Source: Tenacibaculum soleae (GTDB taxonomy: Bacteria; Bacteroidota; Bacteroidia; Flavobacteriales; Flavobacteriaceae). From it: a stretch of 64,000 nucleotides of DNA. The position numbers and the translations under genes are program-made. Shown piece by piece: positions 26,919 to 36,861 of the stretch; the stretch's first letter is position 1, and every line of letters starts with the position of its first letter. Location of the stretch: assembly GCF_001693415.1 (NCBI RefSeq), contig NZ_MAKX01000001.1, forward strand, positions 186,300-250,299. The letters run 5' to 3'. The notes beneath the pieces are model-generated. The model was given only the letters and a program-made list of their open reading frames with translations. It searched no databases and was not told where the DNA came from.

Positions 26919-28305
26919 TGTTTTCTCTTGATTTTTTAAAATTCTCACCTGATGATTTCAAAATAGTTTTAATCTCTGCTGTTGGAATTACAGGGAAGGT
27001 TCTTGCATATAATAAAAATAATACAAAGAAAAATCCGATAGTACCAATAAAGATTCCTACATCAACAAAAGTTGGTTCAAAACGCCACCATGTTGATGGT
27101 AAATGTCCTTTACTTAATACAATTGCAATAATATCAAAACGCTCAAACCACATTCCTATATTAATAATAATTGAAATGATAAAAGACCAAATAAAACTTC
27201 TTCTTATTTTTTTAAACCATAATAACTGTGGTGTAAAAATGTTACAGATTAGTAATGACCAAAATGCCCATCCATAAGCCCCTGCTTCTGCACCAAATGA
27301 TAAGTACGTGTAATTTTCATAAGGAGATCCTGTATACCAAGCTATAAAAAACTCAGTTGCGTACGCTACTGCTACAATACCACCTGTTAAAATAATTACG
27401 ATATTCATATACTCAATATGCAAACGTGTAATGTATGCTTCCATATTAGTAACCTTACGCATAATACCTAATAAGGTTTGTACCATTGCAAAACCTGAAA
27501 AGATTGCTCCTGCTACGAAATAAGGTGGAAATATTGTTGAGTGCCATCCTGGGTTAATAGAAGTAGCAAAGTCCATCGATACGATTGTATGTACTGAAAG
27601 TACTAATGGAGTAGCTAAACCTGCTAATACTAATGATACTTCTTCAAAACGTTGCCAATCTTTTGCTCTACCAGACCATCCGAAAGATAACAATGCGTAA
27701 ATTTTCTTTTGAAATGGCTTTACAGCTCTATCACGAATTGTTGCAAAATCAGGTAATAAACCAGTCCACCAGAAAACTAATGATACTGACAAGTACGTAG
27801 AAATTGCGAATACATCCCATAATAATGGTGAGTTGAAGTTTACCCATAACGATCCGAATTGATTTGGAATTGGCAATACCCAATATCCATTCCATGGACG
27901 TCCCATGTGAATAATTGGAAATAAACCTGCTTGGAATACCGCAAAAATTGTCATCGCTTCGGCAGAACGGTTAATTGCCATTCTCCATTTTTGACGAAAT
28001 AAAAGTAGTACTGCTGAAATTAGTGTACCAGCATGACCGATACCTACCCACCATACGAAGTTGGTAATATCCCATGCCCAGCCAATGTTTTTACTTAATC
28101 CCCAAACACCAATTCCTGTTCCGACGGTGTAAAAGATACATCCAAATCCCCAAAGCATTGCTGCTAAAGAAATATAGAATGCTACATACCAATGTTTGTT
28201 TGCTTTACCTTCAATAGGTCTTGCAATATCTTCAGTAATATCATGGTAACTCTTGTCACCAAGTATTAAAGGTTCTCTATAAGATGATTCGTAATGAGAC
28301 GACAT
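26908..28305 (-). CDS. actC: alternative complex III subunit ActC, NrfD-like quinol-binding subunit
   Basis: The 465-residue polytopic protein is NrfD/PsrC-like, with about ten hydrophobic segments. In characterised complexes ActC and ActF form the membrane core and ActC holds the quinol site next to the iron-sulfur chain of ActB. Conserved-looking landmarks are the N-terminal hydrophilic stretch with GKANKHWYVAFY, the WVGIGHAGTLISA helix and HMGRPWNGYW. It is 26 bases after actB and overlaps actD by 11 bases, so the two are translationally linked. Confidence 0.95.
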   Translation of the reverse strand: MSSHYESSYREPLILGDKSYHDITEDIARPIEGKANKHWYVAFYISLAAMLWGFGCIFYTVGTGIGVWGLSKNIGWAWDITNFVWWVGIGHAGTLISAVLLLFRQKWRMAINRSAEAMTIFAVFQAGLFPIIHMGRPWNGYWVLPIPNQFGSLWVNFNSPLLWDVFAISTYLSVSLVFWWTGLLPDFATIRDRAVKPFQKKIYALLSFGWSGRAKDWQRFEEVSLVLAGLATPLVLSVHTIVSMDFATSINPGWHSTIFPPYFVAGAIFSGFAMVQTLLGIMRKVTNMEAYITRLHIEYMNIVIILTGGIVAVAYATEFFIAWYTGSPYENYTYLSFGAEAGAYGWAFWSLLICNIFTPQLLWFKKIRRSFIWSFIISIIINIGMWFERFDIIAIVLSKGHLPSTWWRFEPTFVDVGIFIGTIGFFFVLFLLYARTFPVIPTAEIKTILKSSGENFKKSRENNEH

Positions 28306-28331
28306 ATATCTGTATACTTATTAATTTACTA

Positions 28332-31300
28332 TTAAGCTTCGTTTGTATTTCTTACTTTCACTTGGTACACTACGTTTGGTTTTGTACCAATATAATCTAA
28401 CACGTGGAATGCTCTGTTATCTTCTTTTAATGCTGCAACGGTGTCTTCAGAGTTATTAATATCTCCAAAAACCATTGCTCCTGTAGAACATGCTGATGAA
28501 CAAGCTGTTTCAAATTCATCTTTATTTACTGCTCTACCTTCTTTTTTAGCTTTTAAAATAGTTGCTTGTGTCATTTGAATACACATTGAACATTTTTCCA
28601 TAACCCCACGAGAACGAACTACTACATCTGGATTCAATACCATTTTACCGTATTCGTTGTTCATGTTAAAGTCAAACTCTTCATTTTCTGAGTAATTAAA
28701 CCAGTTAAAACGACGCACTCTATATGGACAGTTGTTTGCACAGTATCGTGTACCAACACATCTGTTATATGCCATTTGATTTTGACCTTGACGACCGTGA
28801 GATGTTGCTGCTACTGGACATACTGTTTCACATGGTGCGTGATTACAGTGCTGACACATCATTGGTTGGAAAGCTACTTCTGGATTTTCAGCAGAATTTT
28901 CTAAAGCGTCAAATAAATCTCCTTTACTTAATTCTAAAACTCTTTCTGTATACTTTCTCTCAACATCTTTATTTGCTAAACTTGGATTTTCAGCTCTAAA
29001 CTCTTCAATTGTCATTGAAGCTTCGTGTTGTTTATCTGAAACAGTAGATGAATAGTAACGATCAATACGTAACCAGTGCATATCTCTACCTACACGAACT
29101 TCGTCTTTACCTACAACTGGCACATTGTTCTCTGCATGACATGCTACCACACATGCTCCACAACCTGTACAAGATGTTAAGTCGATTGATAAGTTAAAGT
29201 GATGACCTATACTTCTATCGTGATCATCCCATAAATCGATGCTTTTCGCTTCAACTTCTTGATGATCATAAGAAACCATTGCTGGCTTATTCCAAGTATG
29301 TTTTGGATCTAAGTTCTTGTTAGTTACTTGTTTTAAAGTAGCTTCTTTTAAAATATCATGACGACCTGCAAGAGTACTCTGCACCTGTGTACAAGCAAAC
29401 TTATGCCATCCTGAAGTTTTTTCTATCGAAACATTGTATTGTACATTGTTTCCATCTTTTAAGAAAGGATACGCGTTGATACCAACTTGCATCTCTTCTT
29501 TTAAATTTTGTGTTCTACCGTAACCTAATGCTAAACCAACCGATCCTTTTGCCTGACCTGGCTGAATCATTACTGGTACATTTTTAATAGTTACTCCGTT
29601 TACTGTTACACTTGCGTAGTTACCATTAATCGCTCCGTTGTCTTTTACTGGATTTTCAAAACCTAATTCTTTAGCATCAGCCATAGAAACGGTTAAATAG
29701 TTATCCCAAGCTGCACGTGTAATAGGATCTGGTAATTCCTGTAACCAAGGGTTATTTGCTTGCTTACCATCACCTAATGCCGTTGATGAATACAAGTTTA
29801 ATTCAAAACCTGATGCTTTATTTGCTGATCTTACTAGCTGAACTGCTGTTTCATTTATAACTACTGAAGTTTCAAAAGCTTCCTCTCCTAATAACATCTC
29901 AGATTTAAAGAAACCGTCATGTAATGCTTGATTCCATGATGCCCCACCTAACACATTAGCACTCCAAAATTCTTTTAAGGTGTCGTAATAATTTACTGAA
30001 CTACCAGACCATTTTAATAATACATCTTGTAACTGACGTGTATTAAATAATGGAGATATAGTTGGTTGCATTAAACTATATATGCCTTTTGTAGCCATTA
30101 CATCTCCCCAACTCTCTAAATTATGAGGTGCAGGTAATGCATATTCTACAGCACTAGTTGTTGCATCTTTTTGAGTAGATATTGCAACAGATAATTTTAA
30201 CTTTTTAATTCCTTCTGCTAAATCAGCTGCATTTGCTAAAGAATATAAAGGGTTTGTATTATAAGTAATTAAACCTTTTACTTTACCATTTTTAATATCA
30301 GCTACTAATTGAGCTACGTGAGTATCGTTACCTTGGCGAGTTAAATTAACATCTTTGGTATTAAATATCTCACTATTTAATTTTTCGTTAATTGCAAATG
30401 CAATTAACTGTGCGTTTTTATCATTTAATCCTGTAACAACAACCCCCTTAGATCCTGCTTTCTTTAAATCGCTTGCTAGCTTTTTAATTTCCGCATCTAA
30501 TTTCGTTGCTTTTGACGGAAGAGATTCCCCAGTTACAGCGTTATATAAATTAAGTAAGGCAAATACTTGTTCAGAAGGTTTTACAACCATTCTTTTATCT
30601 GCATTTGCACCTGCTAAAGACATATTACTTTCTATTTGAACATGGTAAGACATTTTACCAGATTCAGGTCTACGACCATCAGCATATGATTTTTCATAAC
30701 CACCTTGCCAATCTCCAATGAAGTCAGCACCAATAGAAACAATTACTTCAGCTTTACTAAAATCGTAGTTAGGTAAAGCACGCGTACCATACATAGCCTC
30801 AAAAGCATCTGCAGTTCCACTTTCTGAAATTGCATCATAAACAACATGTTTTACATTTGGATAAGCAGTTGTAAAATCAGCGATTACCTTATCAGTAGAC
30901 GGACTCGCTAAAGTACCTGTTAATAAAACTACTTCTTCTTCAGCAGATTTTAATTCGTTTAATTTTGCTATAATTTTCGAATCCGCATCTTGCCAAGTTA
31001 AAAAAGACTCTCTATCTTGAGGTTCTTTTAAACGTAATTCACTATCATATAATGATAAAACAGAAGCTTGTGTACGTGCATTTGTTTCTCCTCCTGCCAA
31101 TTTGTTTGGCATTACAAGAATTGGACGTCCTTCGCGCGTTTTTACTAATACGTTTGCAAAATCAAAACCATCAGCAATTGTAGTTGCATACCAATCAGCA
31201 ACACCTGCAACAATATCATTTGGTTGTACTACATAAGGGATTGATTTTCTAACTGGACCTTCGCAAGCTGCCAAAGAAGCTGCCGCGGTTGTAAATCCAA

Positions 31301-31472
31301 CATATTTCAAGAAATCTCTACGCGAAGTTGATGATGTTTCTAACGTTTCTTTATCACCTAAAAACTCATCTGTAGGAATATCTTGTACAAACTCATTATT
31401 ACGTAGCGTTTCAACAACAGAACTACCTTTTAGTTCTTCAACACTTTGCCAGTATTTTTTGTTTGAAGCCAT
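28332..31472 (-). CDS. actB: alternative complex III subunit ActB, iron-sulfur molybdopterin-fold protein
   Basis: ActB (1046 residues) joins a molybdopterin oxidoreductase-like domain without evident cofactor-binding cysteine and a ferredoxin-like domain. A twin-arginine motif (TSRRDFLKYVG, Arg51-Arg52) is followed by a hydrophobic stretch ending in LAAC at Cys70, so it is probably exported folded by Tat and lipidated. Four iron-sulfur cysteine groups lie in the last 250 residues: CTGCGACVVAC, CQHCNHAPCETVCP, CVGTRYCANNCPYR and CSMC with CSSAC. They form the wire from the quinol site to the ActA haems. It is 31 bases after actA. Confidence 0.96.
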   Translation of the reverse strand: MASNKKYWQSVEELKGSSVVETLRNNEFVQDIPTDEFLGDKETLETSSTSRRDFLKYVGFTTAAASLAACEGPVRKSIPYVVQPNDIVAGVADWYATTIADGFDFANVLVKTREGRPILVMPNKLAGGETNARTQASVLSLYDSELRLKEPQDRESFLTWQDADSKIIAKLNELKSAEEEVVLLTGTLASPSTDKVIADFTTAYPNVKHVVYDAISESGTADAFEAMYGTRALPNYDFSKAEVIVSIGADFIGDWQGGYEKSYADGRRPESGKMSYHVQIESNMSLAGANADKRMVVKPSEQVFALLNLYNAVTGESLPSKATKLDAEIKKLASDLKKAGSKGVVVTGLNDKNAQLIAFAINEKLNSEIFNTKDVNLTRQGNDTHVAQLVADIKNGKVKGLITYNTNPLYSLANAADLAEGIKKLKLSVAISTQKDATTSAVEYALPAPHNLESWGDVMATKGIYSLMQPTISPLFNTRQLQDVLLKWSGSSVNYYDTLKEFWSANVLGGASWNQALHDGFFKSEMLLGEEAFETSVVINETAVQLVRSANKASGFELNLYSSTALGDGKQANNPWLQELPDPITRAAWDNYLTVSMADAKELGFENPVKDNGAINGNYASVTVNGVTIKNVPVMIQPGQAKGSVGLALGYGRTQNLKEEMQVGINAYPFLKDGNNVQYNVSIEKTSGWHKFACTQVQSTLAGRHDILKEATLKQVTNKNLDPKHTWNKPAMVSYDHQEVEAKSIDLWDDHDRSIGHHFNLSIDLTSCTGCGACVVACHAENNVPVVGKDEVRVGRDMHWLRIDRYYSSTVSDKQHEASMTIEEFRAENPSLANKDVERKYTERVLELSKGDLFDALENSAENPEVAFQPMMCQHCNHAPCETVCPVAATSHGRQGQNQMAYNRCVGTRYCANNCPYRVRRFNWFNYSENEEFDFNMNNEYGKMVLNPDVVVRSRGVMEKCSMCIQMTQATILKAKKEGRAVNKDEFETACSSACSTGAMVFGDINNSEDTVAALKEDNRAFHVLDYIGTKPNVVYQVKVRNTNEA

Positions 31473-31503
31473 TTATATACGTGTTTTTCTACTTTCTAAT
31501 TGA

Positions 31504-32793
31504 TTAATAGTGGCACTTACCACACTCTTTTCCTCCTAACTGCGCAATTGTCACTTGCTCTACACCGTACTTAGCTGCTAATTCTTTATGAATTTTAGCA
31601 TAGTACTCATTTCCTTTTAAGTCAACTTTTGTTTCCTTATGACAATCAATACACCAGCCCATTGTTAATGGAGAATGTTGATACACTTCTTCCATCTCCT
31701 CTACTGGACCGTGACATTTTTGACATTTTAAACCTGCAACAGTAACGTGTTGAGAGTGATTAAAATACGCAAAGTCTGGTAAATTATGAACCCTAACCCA
31801 TTTTACTGGCTTGGTTTCTCCTGTATATTCTAAATTTTCAGCATCCCATCCGGCTGCTTCATAAATTTTAGCAATCTCTTTATCTAAATCAGACTTCACT
31901 AAAGTATGGTCATCCATCACAACTTTAGTATCTTCAGCTACTTCTGAAATATTTTTATGACAATTCATACAAACACTTACTGAAGGAATCCCTGAAGTTT
32001 TACTATGCTTTGCAGAAGAGTGACAGTATTGACAATCTATCTTATTGTCACCTGCGTGAATTTTATGAGAAAAAGCTATTGGCTGAATTGGCTGATACCC
32101 TTCATCGACACCAACTTTAAATAACGTCCCAAATAAAACATAAGCCGTAATCAAAGCCCCAAACAACACTACTAATACATGTAAAAAAGTATTCTGCTTA
32201 ACTCCTTGCCACAATTCAGCCGTTTGTCCTAAGACACCTGGTGTTTTAGGCGCTCCTTTTAACTCACTAATAGTTTTTAACAAACTAGCAATAATTAAAA
32301 AAGCTACTATAATAGCGGCAGCCAATATATATATTAACCACTTTGGTGCATCTTCTTTTTCAGCTCCTCCTACTGCAACAACTACCTCTCCTGCTTTTTT
32401 AAGCTCTCCAACAGTAGTATAATACAAAATATCATCAATATTCTTATCAGTTAACTGAGGAAAAGCGGTCATGTTTGACTGCTTATACTCTTCAAAGATT
32501 TCAATTGCATCTTTATCTCCAGAAGCTCTTAACGCTGCGTTATCTTTAATCCAAGACTTCAACCAATCGTTCTCTCTTCTTTCTTCAATACCTGCCAACT
32601 TAGGCCCAACAAGTTTTTTATCCAACTTGTGACATGAAGCACATAAAGATTTAAATAATTTTTTTCCTTCTTTCTGACGCGCCTCATCAACATCTTGTGA
32701 AAACGCTGAAAAGCTTACAAATAAAACGAATAAGAAAGCTAAACTCTTTACGAGTGTTTGGGTTAATCTACTGTGATGTTTCACACTTTTCAT
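31504..32793 (-). CDS. actA: alternative complex III subunit ActA, six-haem cytochrome c
   Basis: This 429-residue protein has a signal peptide or N-terminal anchor (LAFLFVLFVSFSAFSQ) and six CxxCH haem motifs. The first, CASCH at residues 51-55, belongs to a mono-haem domain. Two transmembrane helices follow (about 155-175 and 205-225). The remaining five motifs, CQYCH, CMNCH, CQKCH, CIDCH and the C-terminal CGKCHY, make the penta-haem domain usual for ActA. It is the first gene of the act-cox operon. The N-terminal mono-haem domain makes it a fused form of the subunit. Confidence 0.95.
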   Translation of the reverse strand: MKSVKHHSRLTQTLVKSLAFLFVLFVSFSAFSQDVDEARQKEGKKLFKSLCASCHKLDKKLVGPKLAGIEERRENDWLKSWIKDNAALRASGDKDAIEIFEEYKQSNMTAFPQLTDKNIDDILYYTTVGELKKAGEVVVAVGGAEKEDAPKWLIYILAAAIIVAFLIIASLLKTISELKGAPKTPGVLGQTAELWQGVKQNTFLHVLVVLFGALITAYVLFGTLFKVGVDEGYQPIQPIAFSHKIHAGDNKIDCQYCHSSAKHSKTSGIPSVSVCMNCHKNISEVAEDTKVVMDDHTLVKSDLDKEIAKIYEAAGWDAENLEYTGETKPVKWVRVHNLPDFAYFNHSQHVTVAGLKCQKCHGPVEEMEEVYQHSPLTMGWCIDCHKETKVDLKGNEYYAKIHKELAAKYGVEQVTIAQLGGKECGKCHY

Positions 32794-32876
32794 ACTATTA
32801 AATATAAGTTTTGTATCGGTTTTGGTACAATTTTTTCTAGTAAGCTACAATAAAAGCAACATAATAGAAAGCTTGA

Positions 32877-32884
32877 CAAAAGTA
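32877..32884 (-). promoter_or_regulatory. -7 box, probable act-cox operon promoter
   Basis: On the minus strand TACTTTTG fits TAnnTTTG, with a TTTC about 19 bases upstream as an imperfect -33 element. It would give a leader of roughly 80 bases before actA. Confidence 0.4.
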
Positions 32885-33008
32885 CTACTTATCTCTAAAT
32901 TGTGAAATGTTAAGAGATTGCTAATTTATAATTTATAACTATTCTAAATAATTAAAACTAACAATCTATTAAATTGCAAGTCGTTACTTTTGTAAAAAAA
33001 TTATAAAA

Positions 33009-33371
33009 ATGAAAAAAAAGAATTTCTTATTAACATTATTATTGGTGCTTTTTATTAGCATTGTTAATACTTACGCTCAAGATACTTTTACCAGCAATAA
33101 AGAAATCACCTCTTTAATTGCTAAAAAAAGAGAGTATAATAAACACAACGGAACTGGTTACCGCATTCAACTATACAACGGACTAGAAAGAAGAGCAAAA
33201 AGCTTACGAAACAGATTTCAAGTTGAATACCCTGGCGTTTACACCAAGTTAACATACGACCAACCTGACTGGAAAGCGCAAGTAGGAAATTACAAAACAA
33301 GGATACAAGCTGATAGAGCCTTAAATGAAATAAGAGAAAAATTTAATGGCGCTATTGTTATTCCACTATAA
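33009..33371 (+). CDS. SPOR domain protein
   Basis: The 120-residue product has a cleavable signal peptide (LLTLLLVLFISIVNTYAQ) and then a single SPOR-like repeat domain: GTGYRIQLYNGLERRAKSL, then DQPDWKAQVGNYKTRIQA and a final strand. SPOR domains bind denuded peptidoglycan, so it probably acts in the periplasm. It is divergent from the act operon. A TACTTTTG box at 32985-32992 lies 16 bases before the ATG. It is a single-gene unit ended by a strong terminator. Confidence 0.9.
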   Translation: MKKKNFLLTLLLVLFISIVNTYAQDTFTSNKEITSLIAKKREYNKHNGTGYRIQLYNGLERRAKSLRNRFQVEYPGVYTKLTYDQPDWKAQVGNYKTRIQADRALNEIREKFNGAIVIPL

Positions 33372-33384
33372 GAACAGACTTTAT

Positions 33385-33421
33385 AAAAAAAAGCGAAATC
33401 AAATTGATTTCGCTTTTTTTT
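33385..33421. terminator. bidirectional terminator
   Basis: An uninterrupted stem (core AAGCGAAATCA and TGATTTCGCTT) with A-run and T-run flanks separates the SPOR gene from the converging amidotransferase gene. Confidence 0.9.
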
Positions 33422-33439
33422 ATAAACTTAAATCTCTTT

Positions 33440-35338
33440 TTAATAAGCTCTTTCATCACTCCCTTCATAGAAGTTTATAAATGCTTGATTTACCACTCGA
33501 TTTCCGCCATCCGTAGGATAATTACCTGTAAAATACCAGTCTCCTAAATTATCTGGGCATGCTTTATGCAAGCTACTTACTGGCTGAAATATCACTTCAA
33601 TATCTGAAGTAATATTTTTAGTTTTTAACATCTGAGCAATTTTAGCAGAAATTTGTTCATCTGTAAAAGGAGCATACATTTCCTTTACATAATTAACAAC
33701 ATCTTTGTCTTCACTAACCTCTTGCGCTTTACACTTTTTATATACTGTATCAATAATATGGTATTGATCTGTTTCTTTCAACAATTCTAACGTTGCCTTA
33801 AAAGCGATAAAATCATTAATTTTTGCCATATCGATACCATAACAATCAGGGTAACGAATTTGTGGAGCCGATGAAACTACTACTATTTTTTTAGGATTTA
33901 ATCGATCTAGTATTTTAATAATACTTTTCTTTAATGTTGTACCACGCACAATACTATCATCAATAATAACTAAATTATCGGTCGATTTTACCACTCCGTA
34001 TGTCACATCGTATACATGTGCTACCAAATCATCACGACTACTATCATCTGTAATAAAAGTTCTAAGTTTTGCGTCTTTAATGGCTATTTTTTCAAAACGA
34101 GGTCTTTTAGATAAAATTTCAGTTACTTTTTCTTTTGATAATTTACCTTCTCCTGCTAAAATAGCAGCTGTTTTTTGCTGATTTAACACATCTTCAGCAG
34201 CTTCAATCATTCCGAAAAATGAAGTTTCGGCTGTATTTGGAATGTATGAAAAAACTGAATTTTCGATATCATTATCTATTGATTTCAAAACCTCTGGAAA
34301 AACGTATTTTCCCAAGTTTTTTCTTTCTTCATAAATAGCTGCATCACTCCCTCTTGAAAAATATATACGCTCAAAAGAACAAGCTTTCTTTTCACGCTGT
34401 TCTAAAACAGGCTTCATTGAAGTTTCTCCGTTCTTTTTAATGATTAGCGCATGCCCTCTATCGATTTCTTTAATCTTGTCAATAGCAACATTAAATACTG
34501 TTTGAATTACTGGGCGCTCAGATGCCACCACTACAACTTCATCATCTTGATAATAAAAGGCTGGTCTAATAGCCGATGGATCTCTTAATACAAATGCATC
34601 TCCATGTCCTAACAACCCTGCCATCGCATAACCACCGTCCCAATTTTTTGCTGAACGTTTTAATATTCGCTGTATATCTAAATGTTCTTCTATAAACGGA
34701 GAGGCGTTTTGTTTATTAAACCCAGCTTCTTTTGCTTTTATATATAAATCAGAAACTTCATCTTCTAAAAAATGTCCAATTTTTTCCATCACTGTTACCG
34801 TATCGGTAGCCTCTTTTGGATGTTGCCCTAACTCAATTAAATCATTTAATAGTTGCTTTGAATTGGTCATATTAAAATTACCTGCAACTATTAAGCTTTG
34901 ATGTTTCCAGTTACTTTGACGTAAAAATGGATGTACACTTTCAATAGAGTTTTTACCAAAGGTTCCGTAACGAACGTGTCCTAAAAACAAGTTTCCTAAG
35001 TACGGTATGTTTTCTTCTTGCCATTTAACGTCATCAACTTTTGTTGGATTTTCTTCAAAAACTCCGTTAATTCTTTTATTAACTTTTCCGAAAATATCCT
35101 GTATTGGTTGCGATTGATTAGAACGCACTCTACTAATATATCTTGTACCCGGATCTACATTAAATTTGATACTAGCCAAACCCGCACCATCTTGACCACG
35201 GTTGTGCTGTTTTTCCATTAATAAGTACATTTTATTTACTCCATAAAATGCTGTTCCGTATTTATCTTTATAGTACTGTAATGGTTTTAATAATCGAACC
35301 ATTGCGATACCACATTCGTGTTTAATAGCATCACTCAT
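33440..35338 (-). CDS. amidophosphoribosyltransferase (PurF-type), long Bacteroidota form
   Basis: The 632-residue protein has an N-terminal glutamine amidotransferase domain and a C-terminal phosphoribosyltransferase domain, the PurF layout for the first step of purine synthesis. The catalytic cysteine is Cys9, preceded by a short MSDAIKHE propeptide that must be removed. The PRPP loop is VIIDDSIVRGTTLKK. Two of the cysteine positions used for the iron-sulfur cluster in Bacillus PurF are present (ACSFERIYFSR and YPDCYGID), but the CxxC before FTGxYP is replaced by GDWYFTGNYP. At 632 residues it is over 100 longer than E. coli PurF. It may be a second, specialised copy, so I give no gene symbol. 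A terminator separates it from the kinase gene upstream. Confidence 0.88.
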   Translation of the reverse strand: MSDAIKHECGIAMVRLLKPLQYYKDKYGTAFYGVNKMYLLMEKQHNRGQDGAGLASIKFNVDPGTRYISRVRSNQSQPIQDIFGKVNKRINGVFEENPTKVDDVKWQEENIPYLGNLFLGHVRYGTFGKNSIESVHPFLRQSNWKHQSLIVAGNFNMTNSKQLLNDLIELGQHPKEATDTVTVMEKIGHFLEDEVSDLYIKAKEAGFNKQNASPFIEEHLDIQRILKRSAKNWDGGYAMAGLLGHGDAFVLRDPSAIRPAFYYQDDEVVVVASERPVIQTVFNVAIDKIKEIDRGHALIIKKNGETSMKPVLEQREKKACSFERIYFSRGSDAAIYEERKNLGKYVFPEVLKSIDNDIENSVFSYIPNTAETSFFGMIEAAEDVLNQQKTAAILAGEGKLSKEKVTEILSKRPRFEKIAIKDAKLRTFITDDSSRDDLVAHVYDVTYGVVKSTDNLVIIDDSIVRGTTLKKSIIKILDRLNPKKIVVVSSAPQIRYPDCYGIDMAKINDFIAFKATLELLKETDQYHIIDTVYKKCKAQEVSEDKDVVNYVKEMYAPFTDEQISAKIAQMLKTKNITSDIEVIFQPVSSLHKACPDNLGDWYFTGNYPTDGGNRVVNQAFINFYEGSDERAY

Positions 35339-35389
35339 TTAATAATATATTTAATTGCGTATTGTTGTTAGTGTTGTTTTGTTGTATAA

Positions 35390-35420
35390 AAAAATCCGCG
35401 GCAAAAAAGCGCGGATTTTT
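35390..35420 (-). terminator. terminator after PfkB kinase gene
   Basis: Arms AAAAATCCGCG and CGCGGATTTTT make an 11-base GC-centred stem followed by U residues on the minus strand. It is 3 bases past the kinase stop. Confidence 0.85.
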
Positions 35421-35422
35421 AT

Positions 35423-36349
35423 TTATGATAATTCTATATCAAACTGTGTTAACTCTTTAAAAGCCTGCAAACGAGCTTGTACTTCATCTTTTGTTAATTC
35501 CTCCATACGTTGTGTTCCAAATTTCTCAACACAAAAAGAAGCAAGATTTGATCCGTAAATAATTCCGTTTTTCATATTTTCAAACGAAATATCTTCTGTT
35601 TTAGCTAAATATCCACAAAAACCTCCTGCAAAAGTATCTCCGGCTCCTGTTGGGTCAAAAACCTCTGCTAATGGTAATGCTGGTGCAAAAAACATCTTTC
35701 CTTCATTAAATAATAAAGCTCCATGTTCTCCTTTTTTAATCACAACGTATTTTGGTCCCATTTCATGGATTTTTTTCGCTGCATTTACTAACGAATATTC
35801 TCCGCTTAACTGACGTGCTTCTTCATCATTAATTGTAATAACATCTACACGTTTTAAAACTGTGTGTAAATCATCTAACGCAATATCCATCCAAAAATTC
35901 ATTGTATCTAACACAACTAATTTTGGTCTTTCTGTCATCTGATCTAAAACCGATGCCTGTGTTAACGGGTGTAAATTACCCAACATAACAATACCTGCAT
36001 CCTTAAATTCTGTTGGTACTACTGGTGTAAAATGTTCTAATACATTTAACTCAGTAATTAAAGTATCACGAGAGTTCATATCATTATGATATTTTCCGCT
36101 CCAGAAAAAAGTTTTTCCTTCTTTAACAACCTCAATACCATCGGTATTAATACCTTTATTGTTCATCATGTCTATATATGACGGCAAAAAGTCGCCTCCA
36201 ACAACAGAAACCACGCCTGTTTTTACGCCAAATTGCGATGCTGCTAATCCTACAAACGTTCCAGAACCTCCTAATATCTTATCCGTTTTACCAAAAGGTG
36301 TTTCAATAGCATCATAAGCTACGGTACCAACTGCTAATAATTTACTCAT
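35423..36349 (-). CDS. PfkB family carbohydrate or nucleoside kinase
   Basis: The 308-residue protein has the two PfkB signatures: an N-terminal glycine loop (KILGGSGTFVGLAASQFG) and the C-terminal catalytic motif DPTGAGDTFAGGFCGYLA with Asp as base. Family members phosphorylate ribose, fructose 6-phosphate, adenosine or related substrates. The substrate here cannot be told from sequence. Its place next to a PurF-type gene suggests sugar or nucleoside phosphate supply, which is inference. A promoter with TTTG and TATTTTTG lies at 36434-36405. Confidence 0.9.
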   Translation of the reverse strand: MSKLLAVGTVAYDAIETPFGKTDKILGGSGTFVGLAASQFGVKTGVVSVVGGDFLPSYIDMMNNKGINTDGIEVVKEGKTFFWSGKYHNDMNSRDTLITELNVLEHFTPVVPTEFKDAGIVMLGNLHPLTQASVLDQMTERPKLVVLDTMNFWMDIALDDLHTVLKRVDVITINDEEARQLSGEYSLVNAAKKIHEMGPKYVVIKKGEHGALLFNEGKMFFAPALPLAEVFDPTGAGDTFAGGFCGYLAKTEDISFENMKNGIIYGSNLASFCVEKFGTQRMEELTKDEVQARLQAFKELTQFDIELS

Positions 36350-36404
36350 TTCTTATTTTTTTACTGTAATTTTGCACTTTTAAGTAAAGTGTCTTTTAAA
36401 GGTG

Positions 36405-36434
36405 CAAAAATAGTTTTAAAAAATGACTATCAAA
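36405..36434 (-). promoter_or_regulatory. promoter of PfkB kinase gene
   Basis: On the minus strand TTTG (36434-36431) and TATTTTTG (36412-36405) are 18 bases apart. The -33 element lies inside the start of the divergent sufE gene, so the two promoters overlap. A plus-strand TAATTTTG at 36367-36374 may be the sufE -7 box. Confidence 0.5.
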
Positions 36435-36848
36435 GAAATACAAGAAGAAATTATTGATGAGTTTTCTATGTTTGAAGACTGGATGGAACGTTATGAGTAT
36501 ATAATTGACTTAGGTAAATCATTACCTTTAATAAATGACACTTATAAGTTAGATGAAAATTTAATAAAAGGATGTCAATCAAAAGTATGGTTATATTCTG
36601 AATTGAAAAATGATACTATTGAATTTACCGCCGATAGCGATGCTATTTTAACTAAAGGAATTGTGGCGCTATTACTAAGAGTATTTTCAAATCAAAGTCC
36701 GCAAGCAATTATTGAAGCTAAAACCGATTTTATTGATGAAATAGGCCTTAAAGAACATTTAAGCCCTACAAGAGCCAACGGATTAGTTTCAATGATAAAA
36801 CAAATAAAAATGTATGCGATTGCACAGCAATCTAAACTAACAAATTAA
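36423..36848 (+). CDS. sufE: SufE family sulfur acceptor protein
   Basis: SufE accepts persulfide sulfur from the cysteine desulfurase SufS for Fe-S cluster building. The 141-residue protein has the active Cys51 in LIKGCQSKVWL, the usual length and the C-terminal FIDEIGLKEHLSPTRANGL segment. It starts a plus-strand run sufE-sufT-DUF2480-DUF3078. The remaining suf genes are not in the window. Confidence 0.95.
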   Translation: MTIKEIQEEIIDEFSMFEDWMERYEYIIDLGKSLPLINDTYKLDENLIKGCQSKVWLYSELKNDTIEFTADSDAILTKGIVALLLRVFSNQSPQAIIEAKTDFIDEIGLKEHLSPTRANGLVSMIKQIKMYAIAQQSKLTN

Positions 36849-36861
36849 AAGAACAAAAGTA

